From contig JANYLM010000048.1 of the NCBI GenBank assembly GCA_025357835.1, forward strand, positions 1 to 52,379: DNA of 52,379 bases. Direction: 5' to 3'. A model generated the notes under the pieces. It was not told the DNA's origin, ran no database searches, and worked only from the letters and a program-made list of their open reading frames with translations. The translations under genes and the position numbers were made by a program. Positions 27,513 through 37,265 of this stretch are shown piece after piece; within the stretch, counting starts at the first letter, position 1, and the number at the start of each line of letters is the position of its first letter. This stretch comes from Gammaproteobacteria bacterium (GTDB lineage: Bacteria > Pseudomonadota > Gammaproteobacteria > Steroidobacterales > Steroidobacteraceae).

Positions 27513-28333
27513 CGCTCACCTTGCGTGGTCCATCTCGACTTCGTGCGCTCCTGGAGTTCCTCGTACTTCTTCGTTTTGCGTGCGAGTAACCGCGTCATCT
27601 GAGGCACTCGCAAATTTAAGAACTCTGGAGACATTTGCGTCCCCGTGTAGATCCCCTCTGTCACATGCAGTCCATCCACGTATCGCGCCCGTAACGCAGA
27701 TCGCATGCAAGAGAGGGTATGCACATGTTCCGCGATATCCCGTGCCCTTTCGGTGTCTGCGCCTTCGGCGCATTGTTTGCCGATGCGGCGACAGGTTTCG
27801 ATAGCCAGGCGAATCCGGCTTACGTAACGTTGCCCGTACGCAGAGCCTCGGCGGTTCAGCATGGCGCCATAGATGTTTTCGAGCTGCGCTTGTAGGCAAT
27901 GCATGGGGTGCATGACCGCGAGCCGCGCCGTTGAGCCATCCCGGAGAGGAACGGTGCGCGCCCATTTCAGCACCGTGGCAAGCTCCAAGGGCTCAAAGCC
28001 CGCCATGTGCGCGAGAAAATCGATGCTGTGTGTTTCGCCTTCGAAATCAAAGGTCACGACCCCGGAATTCGGACTGTGCGGATCGCCAAAACCTACGATA
28101 TGCGGTTTGCCGCCCACGGCTTGGGCGAATGCTCGGACCGCTTTGACTGACCCCAGGATATCGATATCCTCGCTCGTCGCCGACCCATAAATCCCTGTCG
28201 ATTTCGCATCCGCTATCCCGAGCGTCTCGGCCCAGTAATTCAAAGCCTGACCGCCGACGAGCATCATTCCAGATAAATCAGGGACTCGCTCGATAATGCC
28301 AGCGACATCTTGGATAGACAGCTGCCTAGTCAC
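27509..28333 (-). CDS. polymerase-beta-fold nucleotidyltransferase, putative toxin-like partner
   Basis: A 274-residue protein with an NTase signature: VGGQALNYW (26-34), the metal-binding pair D56 and D58 in SEDIDILG, and a third acidic residue D105 in HSIDFLA. All three catalytic positions are kept. The C-terminal half (about 130-274) is helical and basic. Its arrangement after a small XRE gene recalls AbiE-like and HTH-NTase toxin-antitoxin pairs, where the NTase adds nucleotides to RNA, but the exact family was not recognised. The GTG start overlaps the XRE stop (GTGA), and its own stop overlaps tam (ATGA). Confidence 0.75.
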   Translation of the reverse strand: MTRQLSIQDVAGIIERVPDLSGMMLVGGQALNYWAETLGIADAKSTGIYGSATSEDIDILGSVKAVRAFAQAVGGKPHIVGFGDPHSPNSGVVTFDFEGETHSIDFLAHMAGFEPLELATVLKWARTVPLRDGSTARLAVMHPMHCLQAQLENIYGAMLNRRGSAYGQRYVSRIRLAIETCRRIGKQCAEGADTERARDIAEHVHTLSCMRSALRARYVDGLHVTEGIYTGTQMSPEFLNLRVPQMTRLLARKTKKYEELQERTKSRWTTQGER

Positions 28334-28764
28334 GAAGACGGTGTCTTAAATTCGTTGCGTCGAATTTTAAGTGCATTCTTGGCATTGATGTCCTGCTCGG
28401 AGAGGAGGCCCGCGGCAAACGCTTCGGCATCGGCCTCGCGGCTTCGAGCCTTCTCCTGAGTACGCGCCTCGCCGTCCAGGATTTCGGCAACGTTGTCTTT
28501 TTTCACAAACACCACGGCAAGCCCGAACGCCTCGGCGATCTTTTCAATCGATGCAAACCCTGGGTTCCCGTTGCCGGACTCTAGCGACTTGATCACCTTC
28601 ACATTGACCGCTAGCATCGCCGCAAGATCCGCTTGGGAGAGCCTGTGTAGCTGTCTTAGCAATCGGCAACCCGCACCGGGCCTAAAAGCGCCAGCCTCGA
28701 GCGCGGCTTGCAAGTCCTCACGCCGCTTCGGATCCGCCGCATCGACTTTGTCAATTCGTGCCAT
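28330..28764 (-). CDS. XRE-family HTH regulator, putative antitoxin
   Basis: A 144-residue protein with a Cro/C1-type helix-turn-helix at about 34-87: LSQADLAAMLAVNVKVIKSL, then NPGFASIEKIAEAFGL. It has a 30-residue charged N-terminal extension and a charged C-terminal tail (about 90-144) that could bind a partner. The start ATG 28764 is fixed by a strong GGAGGT site (28768-28773). It is first in a three-gene coupled unit, and the sequence upstream holds regularly spaced palindromes, so autoregulation is likely. An antitoxin role is inferred from arrangement, not shown. Confidence 0.8.
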   Translation of the reverse strand: MARIDKVDAADPKRREDLQAALEAGAFRPGAGCRLLRQLHRLSQADLAAMLAVNVKVIKSLESGNGNPGFASIEKIAEAFGLAVVFVKKDNVAEILDGEARTQEKARSREADAEAFAAGLLSEQDINAKNALKIRRNEFKTPSS

Positions 28765-28784
28765 GTCACCTCCAGCGAGGATCA

Positions 28785-28870
28785 GTTATAGCCCATATAT
28801 GGACCATAATCCACCGATTTCGGACCATATAGGGACTTTAATAAATCCATAGTAGCCCATATATGGGCCA
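28785..28870 (-). promoter_or_regulatory. operator array and promoter of the XRE-NTase-tam unit
   Basis: Three related 14-bp palindromes lie at 28791-28804 (GCCCATATATGGAC), 28823-28836 (GACCATATAGGGAC) and 28855-28868 (GCCCATATATGGGC, perfect). Their centres are exactly 32 bp apart. Sites 1 and 3 extend to an 18-nt match (TAGCCCATATATGG-R-CCA). On the minus strand a -10-like TATAAC (28785-28790) abuts site 1, about 20 nt before the XRE ATG, so occupancy should block the promoter. No clear -35 hexamer is seen. Confidence 0.75.
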
Positions 28871-28947
28871 CATGTGAAGTATATTGCTTCCCACGATGGG
28901 CCTGACTTCGATCGATGTTCCGGCGAGATTGCGCAACTCGGGCGTAC

Positions 28948-28981
28948 AAAAAAAGAGAGCGGGCCGAAGCCCGCTCTCTTT
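28948..28981 (-). terminator. Rho-independent terminator of groES-groEL
   Basis: On the minus strand a 13-bp perfect stem (arms 28969-28981 and 28952-28964, AAAGAGAGCGGGC) closes a TTCG tetraloop and runs into seven T residues. It lies about 45 bp after the groEL stop. This is a textbook intrinsic terminator, and it also separates groE from the downstream XRE-NTase-tam unit on the same strand. Confidence 0.93.
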
Positions 28982-29025
28982 GACAGTAACCAGCCATTGC
29001 AGGCCCGCGCCCGCAATGAAAGGAA

Positions 29026-30681
<1,656 letters not shown>

Positions 30682-30709
30682 CTAAATTAGAATTTGTGAG
30701 CGGGACGAG

Positions 30710-31003
30710 TTACTTGCCTTCGACGACGGCCATGACGTCTTCTTCGCGCATGACAACCAATTCATCGCCATCCATTTTCACTTCGGTGCCGCTGTACTTA
30801 CCGAAAAGAATCTTGTCGCCGACCTTGAGGTCCAGCGGGCGAATCTCGCCATTCTCCAAAATCTTGCCCTTGCCGACAGCGACCACTTTTCCAAAGATAG
30901 GCTTCTCAGTCGCCGTATCGGGAATCACGATGCCGCCTGGGGACTTTCGCTCCTCCGCTTCTCTTTTCACGATCACGCGGTCATGAAGGGGACGAATCTT
31001 CAT
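30710..31003 (-). CDS. groS: co-chaperonin GroES
   Basis: The 97-residue lid of the GroEL chamber. [14 protein letters not shown] at the start, the mobile loop around [19 protein letters not shown] and [14 protein letters not shown] are family-typical. It starts at ATG 31003 behind a TTAGGAG site and forms an operon with groEL. Its leader carries a CIRCE operator, indicating control by HrcA. Confidence 0.99.
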   Translation of the reverse strand: MKIRPLHDRVIVKREAEERKSPGGIVIPDTATEKPIFGKVVAVGKGKILENGEIRPLDLKVGDKILFGKYSGTEVKMDGDELVVMREEDVMAVVEGK

Positions 31004-31056
31004 AAGACAAGACTCCTAATGCTTGAAATTCGGGTTTGTAAGAAGGCAGAGGGTTA

Positions 31057-31083
31057 TTAGCACTCTCTACCTGTGGCTGCTAA
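31057..31083 (-). promoter_or_regulatory. CIRCE operator (HrcA binding site) of groES-groEL
   Basis: The plus strand reads TTAGCACTC at 31057-31065, nine spacer bases, then GGCTGCTAA at 31075-31083. CIRCE is TTAGCACTC-N9-GAGTGCTAA: the left arm is perfect and the right arm matches 7 of 9. It lies at the likely transcription start, 54 bp before the groES ATG, the standard position for HrcA repression. Confidence 0.88.
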
Positions 31084-31110
31084 TCATAGCGACGATTTCG
31101 GCTGATTCAA
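31083..31110 (-). promoter_or_regulatory. groES promoter
   Basis: On the minus strand TTGAAT (31105-31110) and TATGAT (31083-31088) are separated by 16 bp, a good vegetative-type promoter, and the CIRCE element begins at the end of the -10 box. The -35 context CCTTGAA also resembles the heat-shock sigma-32 -35 element, so dual use is possible, but a CCCCAT-type -10 is not evident. Confidence 0.7.
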
Positions 31111-31229
31111 GGGTCAGAGCCCTAATTTTTTGCTGCGCCGCCGCAATTTAGCGCAATTGCCGACCGATACGCGGTCGACTCCTGCCTCAGGACGGCCCGT
31201 CTGCGCGCCCCTTAAGATAAAGTGTGCGG

Positions 31230-31805
31230 ATGAGAAAGTCGCTAGTAGTCTTGGTGCTCATGAGCCTCGCCGCCGTAGCGAGTGCCAAACCTTGGTGGCT
31301 GCGCGGGGTCGAATCCAATGAGGGGGATTTTCTGCCGCCCGATCTGGCATTTCGCGTCGCCGCCCACTTCGACGGCAATGCACTGCGGGTACGCTGGGTC
31401 ATTGCCGATGGCTACTACCTGTATCGCCACAGAATCGAGATCAAGGCCGAAAGCCCGGATCTCGTACTCGCCGCGCCGGTACTGCCAGCGGGGAAACTCA
31501 AGACCGACCCCTATCTCGGCAATCAGGAAATCTATGAACAGCAGGTCGAAGCGACCGTGGCCTACACCCGCTTCGATGCGGGCGCCCATCCCCTGCAAAT
31601 CAAGGTGACCTATCAGGGCTGCGCCGAGGCCGGCCTGTGCTACCCGCCCATCACCAAGGTGCTCTTCCCAGAACACGCGGCCGCACCCGCATCCCCGGCG
31701 CGCCACCCTTGGGAGGGCGCGGCCATTCTAGGAGGCGGTTTATCCTTCCTCCTGGCCGGGCTGCTACTTCGCAAGGGACGCAAGCTCGATCTACCCGCGG
31801 CATGA
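31230..31805 (+). CDS. stand-alone DsbD N-terminal (alpha) domain protein
   Basis: A 191-residue secreted protein matching the periplasmic N-terminal domain of DsbD, which passes electrons to DsbC, DsbG or CcmG-like partners. After a signal peptide (1 to about 19, VASA) come the immunoglobulin-like strands (HIEIK-type segments, GYYLYRHRIEIKA) and the redox pair C131 and C137 in YQGCAEAGLCYPP. A single helix (about 163-181) ends the protein, where full DsbD would continue into eight helices. Start ATG 31230 is preferred over GTG 31224. Its TGA overlaps the next start as ATGA. The electron donor must be another protein. Confidence 0.85.
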   Translation: MRKSLVVLVLMSLAAVASAKPWWLRGVESNEGDFLPPDLAFRVAAHFDGNALRVRWVIADGYYLYRHRIEIKAESPDLVLAAPVLPAGKLKTDPYLGNQEIYEQQVEATVAYTRFDAGAHPLQIKVTYQGCAEAGLCYPPITKVLFPEHAAAPASPARHPWEGAAILGGGLSFLLAGLLLRKGRKLDLPAA

Positions 31806-32530
31806 GGGCTGCCACGCTGCGCTTCACGGGCGCCGCCCTGCTGTTGGTGTTCGGGGTTTGGGCCGGGGCATGGTTCCATTCTTCGCGTGACACCGCGCGG
31901 AGTCGTCTCGCAGTCCCAGTGCCTGCGGGTGAAGCCAGCGCTCCGAACCCCCACGATTTGGCGCCCGTGTCTGACGGCGCTGATGCCGGCCTCGAGGGCG
32001 TCGCCCTGGATGCCGCATTGCCGCCCCCAAAAATTCCGCAACGGCTGCCACAATTCGCGCTCGCGGATCGAACGGGCAAGGCTACCTCCATCACCGCGTT
32101 CGCAGGTAAGTCCTTGATTATAAACTTTTGGGCTACCTGGTGTGCGCCCTGCCGCAAAGAAATACCGCTGCTCGAGACCCTGCATACCGAATGGGCTGGC
32201 CGCGGCGTGAGCGTGGTCGGCATCGCCGTTGACTATCGCGACAAAGTGCTGGAATTTGCTGAGCGCTTCAAAATTGCCTATCCACTGCTCATCGGCGAGC
32301 AAGACGCCCTCGACGCCGCCGCCGCGTTCGGGGTTGTATCACCGGTATTCCCGTTCACCGTATTCACGGACCGCCGCGGCGAGGTGGTTGCCCTATTCAT
32401 CGGTGAATTACACAGGCCGCAGGCCGAACTCATTCTGGCGCAGGTGCAGAACCTAAATATGGACCTGGTGCAGCTCCCGGCGGCCCGGCGGACAATCGCC
32501 CAGGGTTTGCAGCCGCTGGCGCAGCCCTAA
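31802..32530 (+). CDS. TlpA/ResA-like membrane-anchored thioredoxin
   Basis: A 242-residue periplasmic thioredoxin-fold protein. It has an N-terminal membrane anchor (about 6-24), a Pro/Ala-rich linker (about 35-80) and a TlpA-like domain with [12 protein letters not shown] (C114, C117). [10 protein letters not shown] supplies the cis-proline region. Such proteins reduce apocytochrome c or other periplasmic thiols. Its start overlaps the DsbD-alpha stop (ATGA), so the two are made together and probably exchange electrons. The frame is open to 31637, but only ATG 31802 makes sense. Confidence 0.88.
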   Translation: MRAATLRFTGAALLLVFGVWAGAWFHSSRDTARSRLAVPVPAGEASAPNPHDLAPVSDGADAGLEGVALDAALPPPKIPQRLPQFALADRTGKATSITAFAGKSLIINFWATWCAPCRKEIPLLETLHTEWAGRGVSVVGIAVDYRDKVLEFAERFKIAYPLLIGEQDALDAAAAFGVVSPVFPFTVFTDRRGEVVALFIGELHRPQAELILAQVQNLNMDLVQLPAARRTIAQGLQPLAQP

Positions 32531-32634
32531 AGGCTGCTTCCGGCGACGTTCGCCGCCGAAGCTTGCCATTTCTGCTCCAAATCTGGTTATTATCGCGGAC
32601 CTTTGCAACGCGACTGCGCCGGACTGACCGCGAG

Positions 32635-33078
32635 ATGGCTCGAATTCTGCTGCTGAATGGTCCGAATTTAAATCTCCTGGGCACGCGCGAGCCCGAGATT
32701 TACGGTACCGGCACCCTGCAAAGTATAGAAGCCAAACTCGAGGGACTGGCCCGGACGCGCGGCCATTCTTTAGTCGCGTTCCAGAGCAATGCGGAACACG
32801 ATCTGATAGAGAAGATTCATGCCGCGAAGCGCGATGGGTTTGCCATCGCCATCATCAATCCGGCGGGCTATTCGCACACCAGCATTGCCTTGCGCGACGC
32901 CTTTCTCGGCGTGGCCCTGCCGTTCATCGAGGTTCATTTGAGCAATGTGTTCGCACGTGAGACCTATCGACGGCATTCCTATTTGTCGGATATCGCGCTC
33001 GGCTGCATTTTCGGATTGGGGCCTATGGGCTACGAGTTGGCGCTCGAAGCCGCATGCGCCCGCCTGACCAACATCTAA
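32635..33078 (+). CDS. aroQ: 3-dehydroquinate dehydratase, type II
   Basis: Third step of the shikimate pathway. The 147-residue protein has the type II hallmarks: [20 protein letters not shown] with the catalytic tyrosine (Y23), [14 protein letters not shown], the NPAGYSHTS loop and [12 protein letters not shown]. The frame opens earlier, but ATG 32635 ([11 protein letters not shown]) matches the family. It heads the aroQ-accB-accC run, as in many gammaproteobacteria. Confidence 0.97.
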   Translation: MARILLLNGPNLNLLGTREPEIYGTGTLQSIEAKLEGLARTRGHSLVAFQSNAEHDLIEKIHAAKRDGFAIAIINPAGYSHTSIALRDAFLGVALPFIEVHLSNVFARETYRRHSYLSDIALGCIFGLGPMGYELALEAACARLTNI

Positions 33079-33104
33079 ACCAAAGAAAGTTAAGGGGTTC
33101 GCGG

Positions 33105-33560
33105 ATGGATATTCGCAAAGTAAAGAAATTAATCGAGCTGCTGGAGGAATCCGGCATTTCGGAGTTGGAGATCTCCGAGGGAGAGGAGTCGGTGCGCATC
33201 AGCCGTCATCCGCGTATGGCCATGCAGGCCCCCGTGGTCATGGGCAGTCCCATGGCGCAAGCCGCTGCGCTCGCCGCCCCGGCCACTCCGGCCACCGCGG
33301 CCGGCGAACACAAGCCGCGCAACGATGACTACACGGTCACCTCGCCTATGGTGGGCACGTACTACTCCGCGGCCTCTCCCGGGTCCAAGTCCTTCGTCGA
33401 AATCGGCACCGAAATCAAGGTCGGGCAGATTCTGTGCATCATCGAAGCCATGAAGATGATGAACCAAATAGAGTCCGACAAGGCGGGAAGAGTCACCGCG
33501 ATACTCGCCAAGAACGGCGAGCCGGTTGAGTTCGGCCAACCGCTGTTCATCATCGAATAG
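33105..33560 (+). CDS. accB: biotin carboxyl carrier protein of acetyl-CoA carboxylase
   Basis: Carries biotin between the biotin carboxylase and the carboxyltransferase in fatty acid synthesis. The 151-residue protein has the N-terminal [17 protein letters not shown], an Ala/Pro-rich linker (about 44-70) and the biotinyl domain with the modified lysine K117 in EAMKM (114-118). An AAGGGG site precedes the ATG at 33105. It lies 26 bp after aroQ and 5 bp before accC. Confidence 0.98.
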   Translation: MDIRKVKKLIELLEESGISELEISEGEESVRISRHPRMAMQAPVVMGSPMAQAAALAAPATPATAAGEHKPRNDDYTVTSPMVGTYYSAASPGSKSFVEIGTEIKVGQILCIIEAMKMMNQIESDKAGRVTAILAKNGEPVEFGQPLFIIE

Positions 33561-33565
33561 CCGCG

Positions 33566-34909
33566 ATGATCGAAAAAGTCGTCATCGCCAACCGCGGCGA
33601 GATCGCCCTTCGCATCTTGCGCGCCTGTCGCGAGCTCGGCATCAAAACCGTCGCGGTACACTCCACCGCCGACTTCAACACCAAACACGTGCTGCTCGCG
33701 GACGAAACCGTCTGTATCGGTCCGCCGCAATCCGCGCTGTCCTACTTGAACATGCCCGCCATTATCAGTGCCGCCGAAGTCACGGACTCGGTTGCCATTC
33801 ATCCCGGCTATGGTTTTCTGTCGGAAAATGCGGACTTCGCAGAGCGCGTTGAGAAGAGCGGCTTCATCTTCGTGGGGCCCCGCGCCGAAACGATCCGCTT
33901 GATGGGCGACAAGGTGTCCGCCATCAAGGTCATGAAGGCCTCGGGCGTGCCCTGCGTACCCGGCTCAGACGGGCCGCTCGGCACCGATGTCGACGAAAAT
34001 TTCCGCATCGCCAAGGACATCGGCTATCCGGTGATCATCAAGGCCTCCGGAGGAGGCGGCGGCCGCGGCATGCGGGTGGTGCACACGGACGCCTCGCTCC
34101 TGAATGCCATCAGCGTCACTCAGTCGGAGGCGCTCGCCGCTTTCGGCAATCCCCAAGTCTACATGGAGAAATTTCTCGAGAAGCCGCGGCATATCGAGTT
34201 CCAGGTTCTCGCCGACAACTACGGCAATGTGGTGCACTTGGGCGAGCGCGACTGCTCCATGCAGCGCCGCCACCAGAAAGTCATCGAAGAAGCTCCCGCA
34301 CCCGGCTTGACCGCCAAACAGCGCAAGACCATGGGCGAACGCTGCGCCAGAGCCTGCCGCGAAGTCGGCTACCGTAACGCCGGCACGCTCGAGTTCCTGT
34401 ACCAGGACAATGAATTTTATTTCATCGAAATGAACACGCGCGTGCAGGTCGAACATCCGGTGACCGAGCTGGTGACCGGCATCGACATCGTCAAAGCGCA
34501 GCTGCTCATTGCGGCGGGCGAACCATTGCCTTACAGCCAGGCCGATATCCAGATTCGCGGCCATGCGGTGGAATGCCGCATCAACGCCGAGGACCCCAAG
34601 ACCTTCGTGCCCTCCCCGGGACCCGTTCGCCTATGGCACTCGCCCGGTGGTCCGGGCATTCGGGTCGACAGCCACGTCTACACCGGCTACAACGTGCCGC
34701 CGTTCTACGACTCCATGATAGGTAAGGTCATTGCCTACGGCGACACGCGGGATACGGCTATCGCGCGCATGCGTAATGCCTTGGCGGAGATGGTGGTCGA
34801 AGGCATCAAAACCAATATTCCTCTGCATCAAGAGATATTCAATCATTCCGCTTTTCGCCAGGGCGGCACCGACATCCACTATCTAGAGCGGCGCTTGGGG
34901 TTGAAGTAG
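33566..34909 (+). CDS. accC: acetyl-CoA carboxylase biotin carboxylase subunit
   Basis: ATP-grasp enzyme that carboxylates the biotin on AccB. It starts [21 protein letters not shown]. The glycine-rich ATP loop is [14 protein letters not shown] (from K159), and [14 protein letters not shown] holds the metal-binding and catalytic residues. The 447-residue length matches E. coli AccC (449). It starts 5 bp after accB, so the subunits are co-translated. Confidence 0.98.
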   Translation: MIEKVVIANRGEIALRILRACRELGIKTVAVHSTADFNTKHVLLADETVCIGPPQSALSYLNMPAIISAAEVTDSVAIHPGYGFLSENADFAERVEKSGFIFVGPRAETIRLMGDKVSAIKVMKASGVPCVPGSDGPLGTDVDENFRIAKDIGYPVIIKASGGGGGRGMRVVHTDASLLNAISVTQSEALAAFGNPQVYMEKFLEKPRHIEFQVLADNYGNVVHLGERDCSMQRRHQKVIEEAPAPGLTAKQRKTMGERCARACREVGYRNAGTLEFLYQDNEFYFIEMNTRVQVEHPVTELVTGIDIVKAQLLIAAGEPLPYSQADIQIRGHAVECRINAEDPKTFVPSPGPVRLWHSPGGPGIRVDSHVYTGYNVPPFYDSMIGKVIAYGDTRDTAIARMRNALAEMVVEGIKTNIPLHQEIFNHSAFRQGGTDIHYLERRLGLK

Positions 34910-34927
34910 GCTGCGCGTGTTGGCTCG

Positions 34928-35899
34928 ATGAGCTTTTATGAAATCGAATTCCCGCTCGCGACCTTAAGTTCGGATACGGTTGAGGCTGCACTTCTCGAGT
35001 TGGGCGCGAGCTCGATCACCTTCGTAGATCGGGGTGATGAGCCTGTCCTCGAGCCCATGCCTGGTGAGTTCCGCTTGTGGAGCGACACTCTGGTTAGGGC
35101 GCTGTTCCAGCAGCCTTCCGCTGTAGCCTCCCCGGATGCTGCAACCAGCGACGTCGCAGCTTTGGACGCCGCACGAAATCTTGACGCGCTCGCGGCAGTC
35201 CTGGGGCCACACATCACAGAAACGGCACGCGTACGTGCAGTAAAGCACCAGGACTGGGAGCGGCTGTGGCTCGCCGACTGGAAATCCATGCGCTTCGGCC
35301 GCCGGCTTTGGGTATGCCCGAGCACTGCTGCGCCTCCCGAGGACCCGGACGCTGTCGTGGTGCGGCTCGATCCCGGGCTTGCCTTCGGCACCGGCACACA
35401 TCCGACCACGGCACTATGTCTGCAAATACTGGATTCACTGACCATAGTCGGCCGCAGCGTAATCGACTATGGCTGCGGCTCCGGCATTCTAGGGATTGCC
35501 GCGCTGAAACTGGGCGCGTCGCACGTCACGGCAGTCGATCTCGATCCCCAGGCTCTGCTCGCCACCCGCGACAATGCCATTCGCAACGGCGTCTCCTCAA
35601 GTATCGACGTGCAGGGCGTCGATGAACCCGGCGCCGGTGCGCGGGCCGGCAATGCGCCGGCGATCGACGGCGGCTTGCGACCGGCCTTCTGCGTCATGGC
35701 CAATATTCTCGCCGGCCCGCTGATCGCATTGGCGCCCAAACTCACGGCGGCCTGCGAGCCCGGAGGGTACCTGCTCCTGTCAGGGCTGCTGAAGACGCAG
35801 GCCTACGAGGTAAAAGCCGCCTACACCCTGGCTTTTGATATGGTGCAAGTCGTCGAGCGCGATGATTGGTGTTGCATCTACGCTCGCAGAGGCGCCTAA
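34928..35899 (+). CDS. prmA: ribosomal protein L11 methyltransferase
   Basis: Trimethylates lysines and the N-terminus of ribosomal protein L11. FGTGTHPTT (153-161) and the SAM motif DYGCGSGILGIAALKLGA (from 180) are diagnostic, as is MANILAGPLIALAP. At 323 residues it is longer than E. coli PrmA (293). The extra residues are a polar stretch around 60-85 in the recognition region and another around 235-250. It lies 18 bp after accC, and the next gene begins just past its stop. Confidence 0.95.
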   Translation: MSFYEIEFPLATLSSDTVEAALLELGASSITFVDRGDEPVLEPMPGEFRLWSDTLVRALFQQPSAVASPDAATSDVAALDAARNLDALAAVLGPHITETARVRAVKHQDWERLWLADWKSMRFGRRLWVCPSTAAPPEDPDAVVVRLDPGLAFGTGTHPTTALCLQILDSLTIVGRSVIDYGCGSGILGIAALKLGASHVTAVDLDPQALLATRDNAIRNGVSSSIDVQGVDEPGAGARAGNAPAIDGGLRPAFCVMANILAGPLIALAPKLTAACEPGGYLLLSGLLKTQAYEVKAAYTLAFDMVQVVERDDWCCIYARRGA

Positions 35900-35900
35900 G

Positions 35901-37265
35901 TTGTTCACACAATGTTCAAAATGCGAAACCGTCTTCAAATTGTCGGCAGAAGTGCTGCGCGCCGCGGGCGGCCAGGTACGCTGCGGAAAATGCGGCGAGG
36001 TATTCAATGCCCTGGCGCGCCTAGCCGAAGATGCCAGCGCCTTCGAGGCCGGCGAATCCTCGCTCGACTTGGAAACGCGTGCTGACAGCATTTTGGAAAC
36101 CGTGCTCCCGCCTCAAGTGGCTCAAGCCATGGCCAGGGACGCCGAAGAGTTCGCAGCCCCCGGTGTTGAGATTGCCCGACTCGAGATTCTGGACTGGACT
36201 GAGGAAGAAGACGACCCGGCGCAACACCAAGAGACCGACGTACGAGACGCTGGCCGGCTCGACAGCGACCCCACAAGCGCCGATCGCTTGCTGGAGTTCA
36301 CGCTTCCGCCGGGCGAACTGGATCGAATTTTTGTCGAGTCCAAAAAGCAGGCACCGTCGCCTATACCGCTAAGCGCATCGGCACCCGCATCGCCGGTACC
36401 GCCGGCCACGCCAACACCAGGGGTGTCATCCGCGCCTCCAGCCGCGCCTCCGGCGGCAGTGCCGACCCAGCCACCTCGCACATCTGCGCCCGGAGTGTTG
36501 CTTGTGCCGAAGCCGGCTACCCCGCCGCTGCCGCACGCCGACCCATCCATCATCGAACCGCAAATAGAACCGCTACCGCATCCGGAGAGCGCGGCCGACA
36601 ATGCCCTGCCCTCTTACAATCGCGTCAGCGGATTCGCAGTGCCTGAAGACGTGCGTCGCGACATGCTGGAGGGCTTCGAACACAACATACTGACCCTGCA
36701 CGTGGCACCGGACGCCGCGCGCCGCCGGACGTCGCGCCGACCGTTGATCCTATGGCTGAGCGCCACCATTATCGCGGCGCTGCTGCTGCTGATCCAGGTA
36801 GTGCATCAGAATCGAGAATGGTTTGTCTCACAGACCCACGGGCCCTTCGAGGGCGCCGTGCGCGCCCTGTACGGGGCGATGGGCGCGCCCCTGCCACAGC
36901 CTGCGAATCTGTCGTCCTTTGAACTGCGCCAGTGGGGCGTAACGGGCGATCCGGACGCGAACGGCACCTTGCGATTGCGCGCCAGCATCCTAAATACTGC
37001 GGCGCAGTTGCAACCCTATCCGCTGCTGCGAGTAACTCTCGCCGATCGCTTCGGCAAAAGCATCGGCAGGCGGGATTTCGAGCCCAGCGAATACCTGGGG
37101 AAACCGACGGCGCGGCTGTTATCGCCCGGCGAGCGCGTCGATGCCACACTGGCCATCTTGGATCCCGGCAAGAATGCCGAGGGGTTCGAAATCGACGTGT
37201 GCGTGCGCGGCATCGATCGCAGAATTACTTGCGCCAACGATGCTGCGCCCCAGAGCAAGCGATGA
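35901..37265 (+). CDS. zinc-ribbon / DUF3426 membrane protein
   Basis: A 454-residue protein with an N-terminal MJ0042-type zinc ribbon (C5-x2-C8, C28-x2-C31 in FTQCSKCETVF and VRCGKCGEVF). A long Pro/Ala-rich acidic linker (about 60-255), one transmembrane helix (about 281-305) and a C-terminal DUF3426 domain follow. The frame is open from ATG 35862 inside prmA. TTG 35901, behind AGAGG, starts exactly where homologues start (MFTQC) and clears the prmA stop, so it is preferred. Function is unknown, but this position between prmA and dusB is common in gammaproteobacteria. Confidence 0.82.
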   Translation: MFTQCSKCETVFKLSAEVLRAAGGQVRCGKCGEVFNALARLAEDASAFEAGESSLDLETRADSILETVLPPQVAQAMARDAEEFAAPGVEIARLEILDWTEEEDDPAQHQETDVRDAGRLDSDPTSADRLLEFTLPPGELDRIFVESKKQAPSPIPLSASAPASPVPPATPTPGVSSAPPAAPPAAVPTQPPRTSAPGVLLVPKPATPPLPHADPSIIEPQIEPLPHPESAADNALPSYNRVSGFAVPEDVRRDMLEGFEHNILTLHVAPDAARRRTSRRPLILWLSATIIAALLLLIQVVHQNREWFVSQTHGPFEGAVRALYGAMGAPLPQPANLSSFELRQWGVTGDPDANGTLRLRASILNTAAQLQPYPLLRVTLADRFGKSIGRRDFEPSEYLGKPTARLLSPGERVDATLAILDPGKNAEGFEIDVCVRGIDRRITCANDAAPQSKR

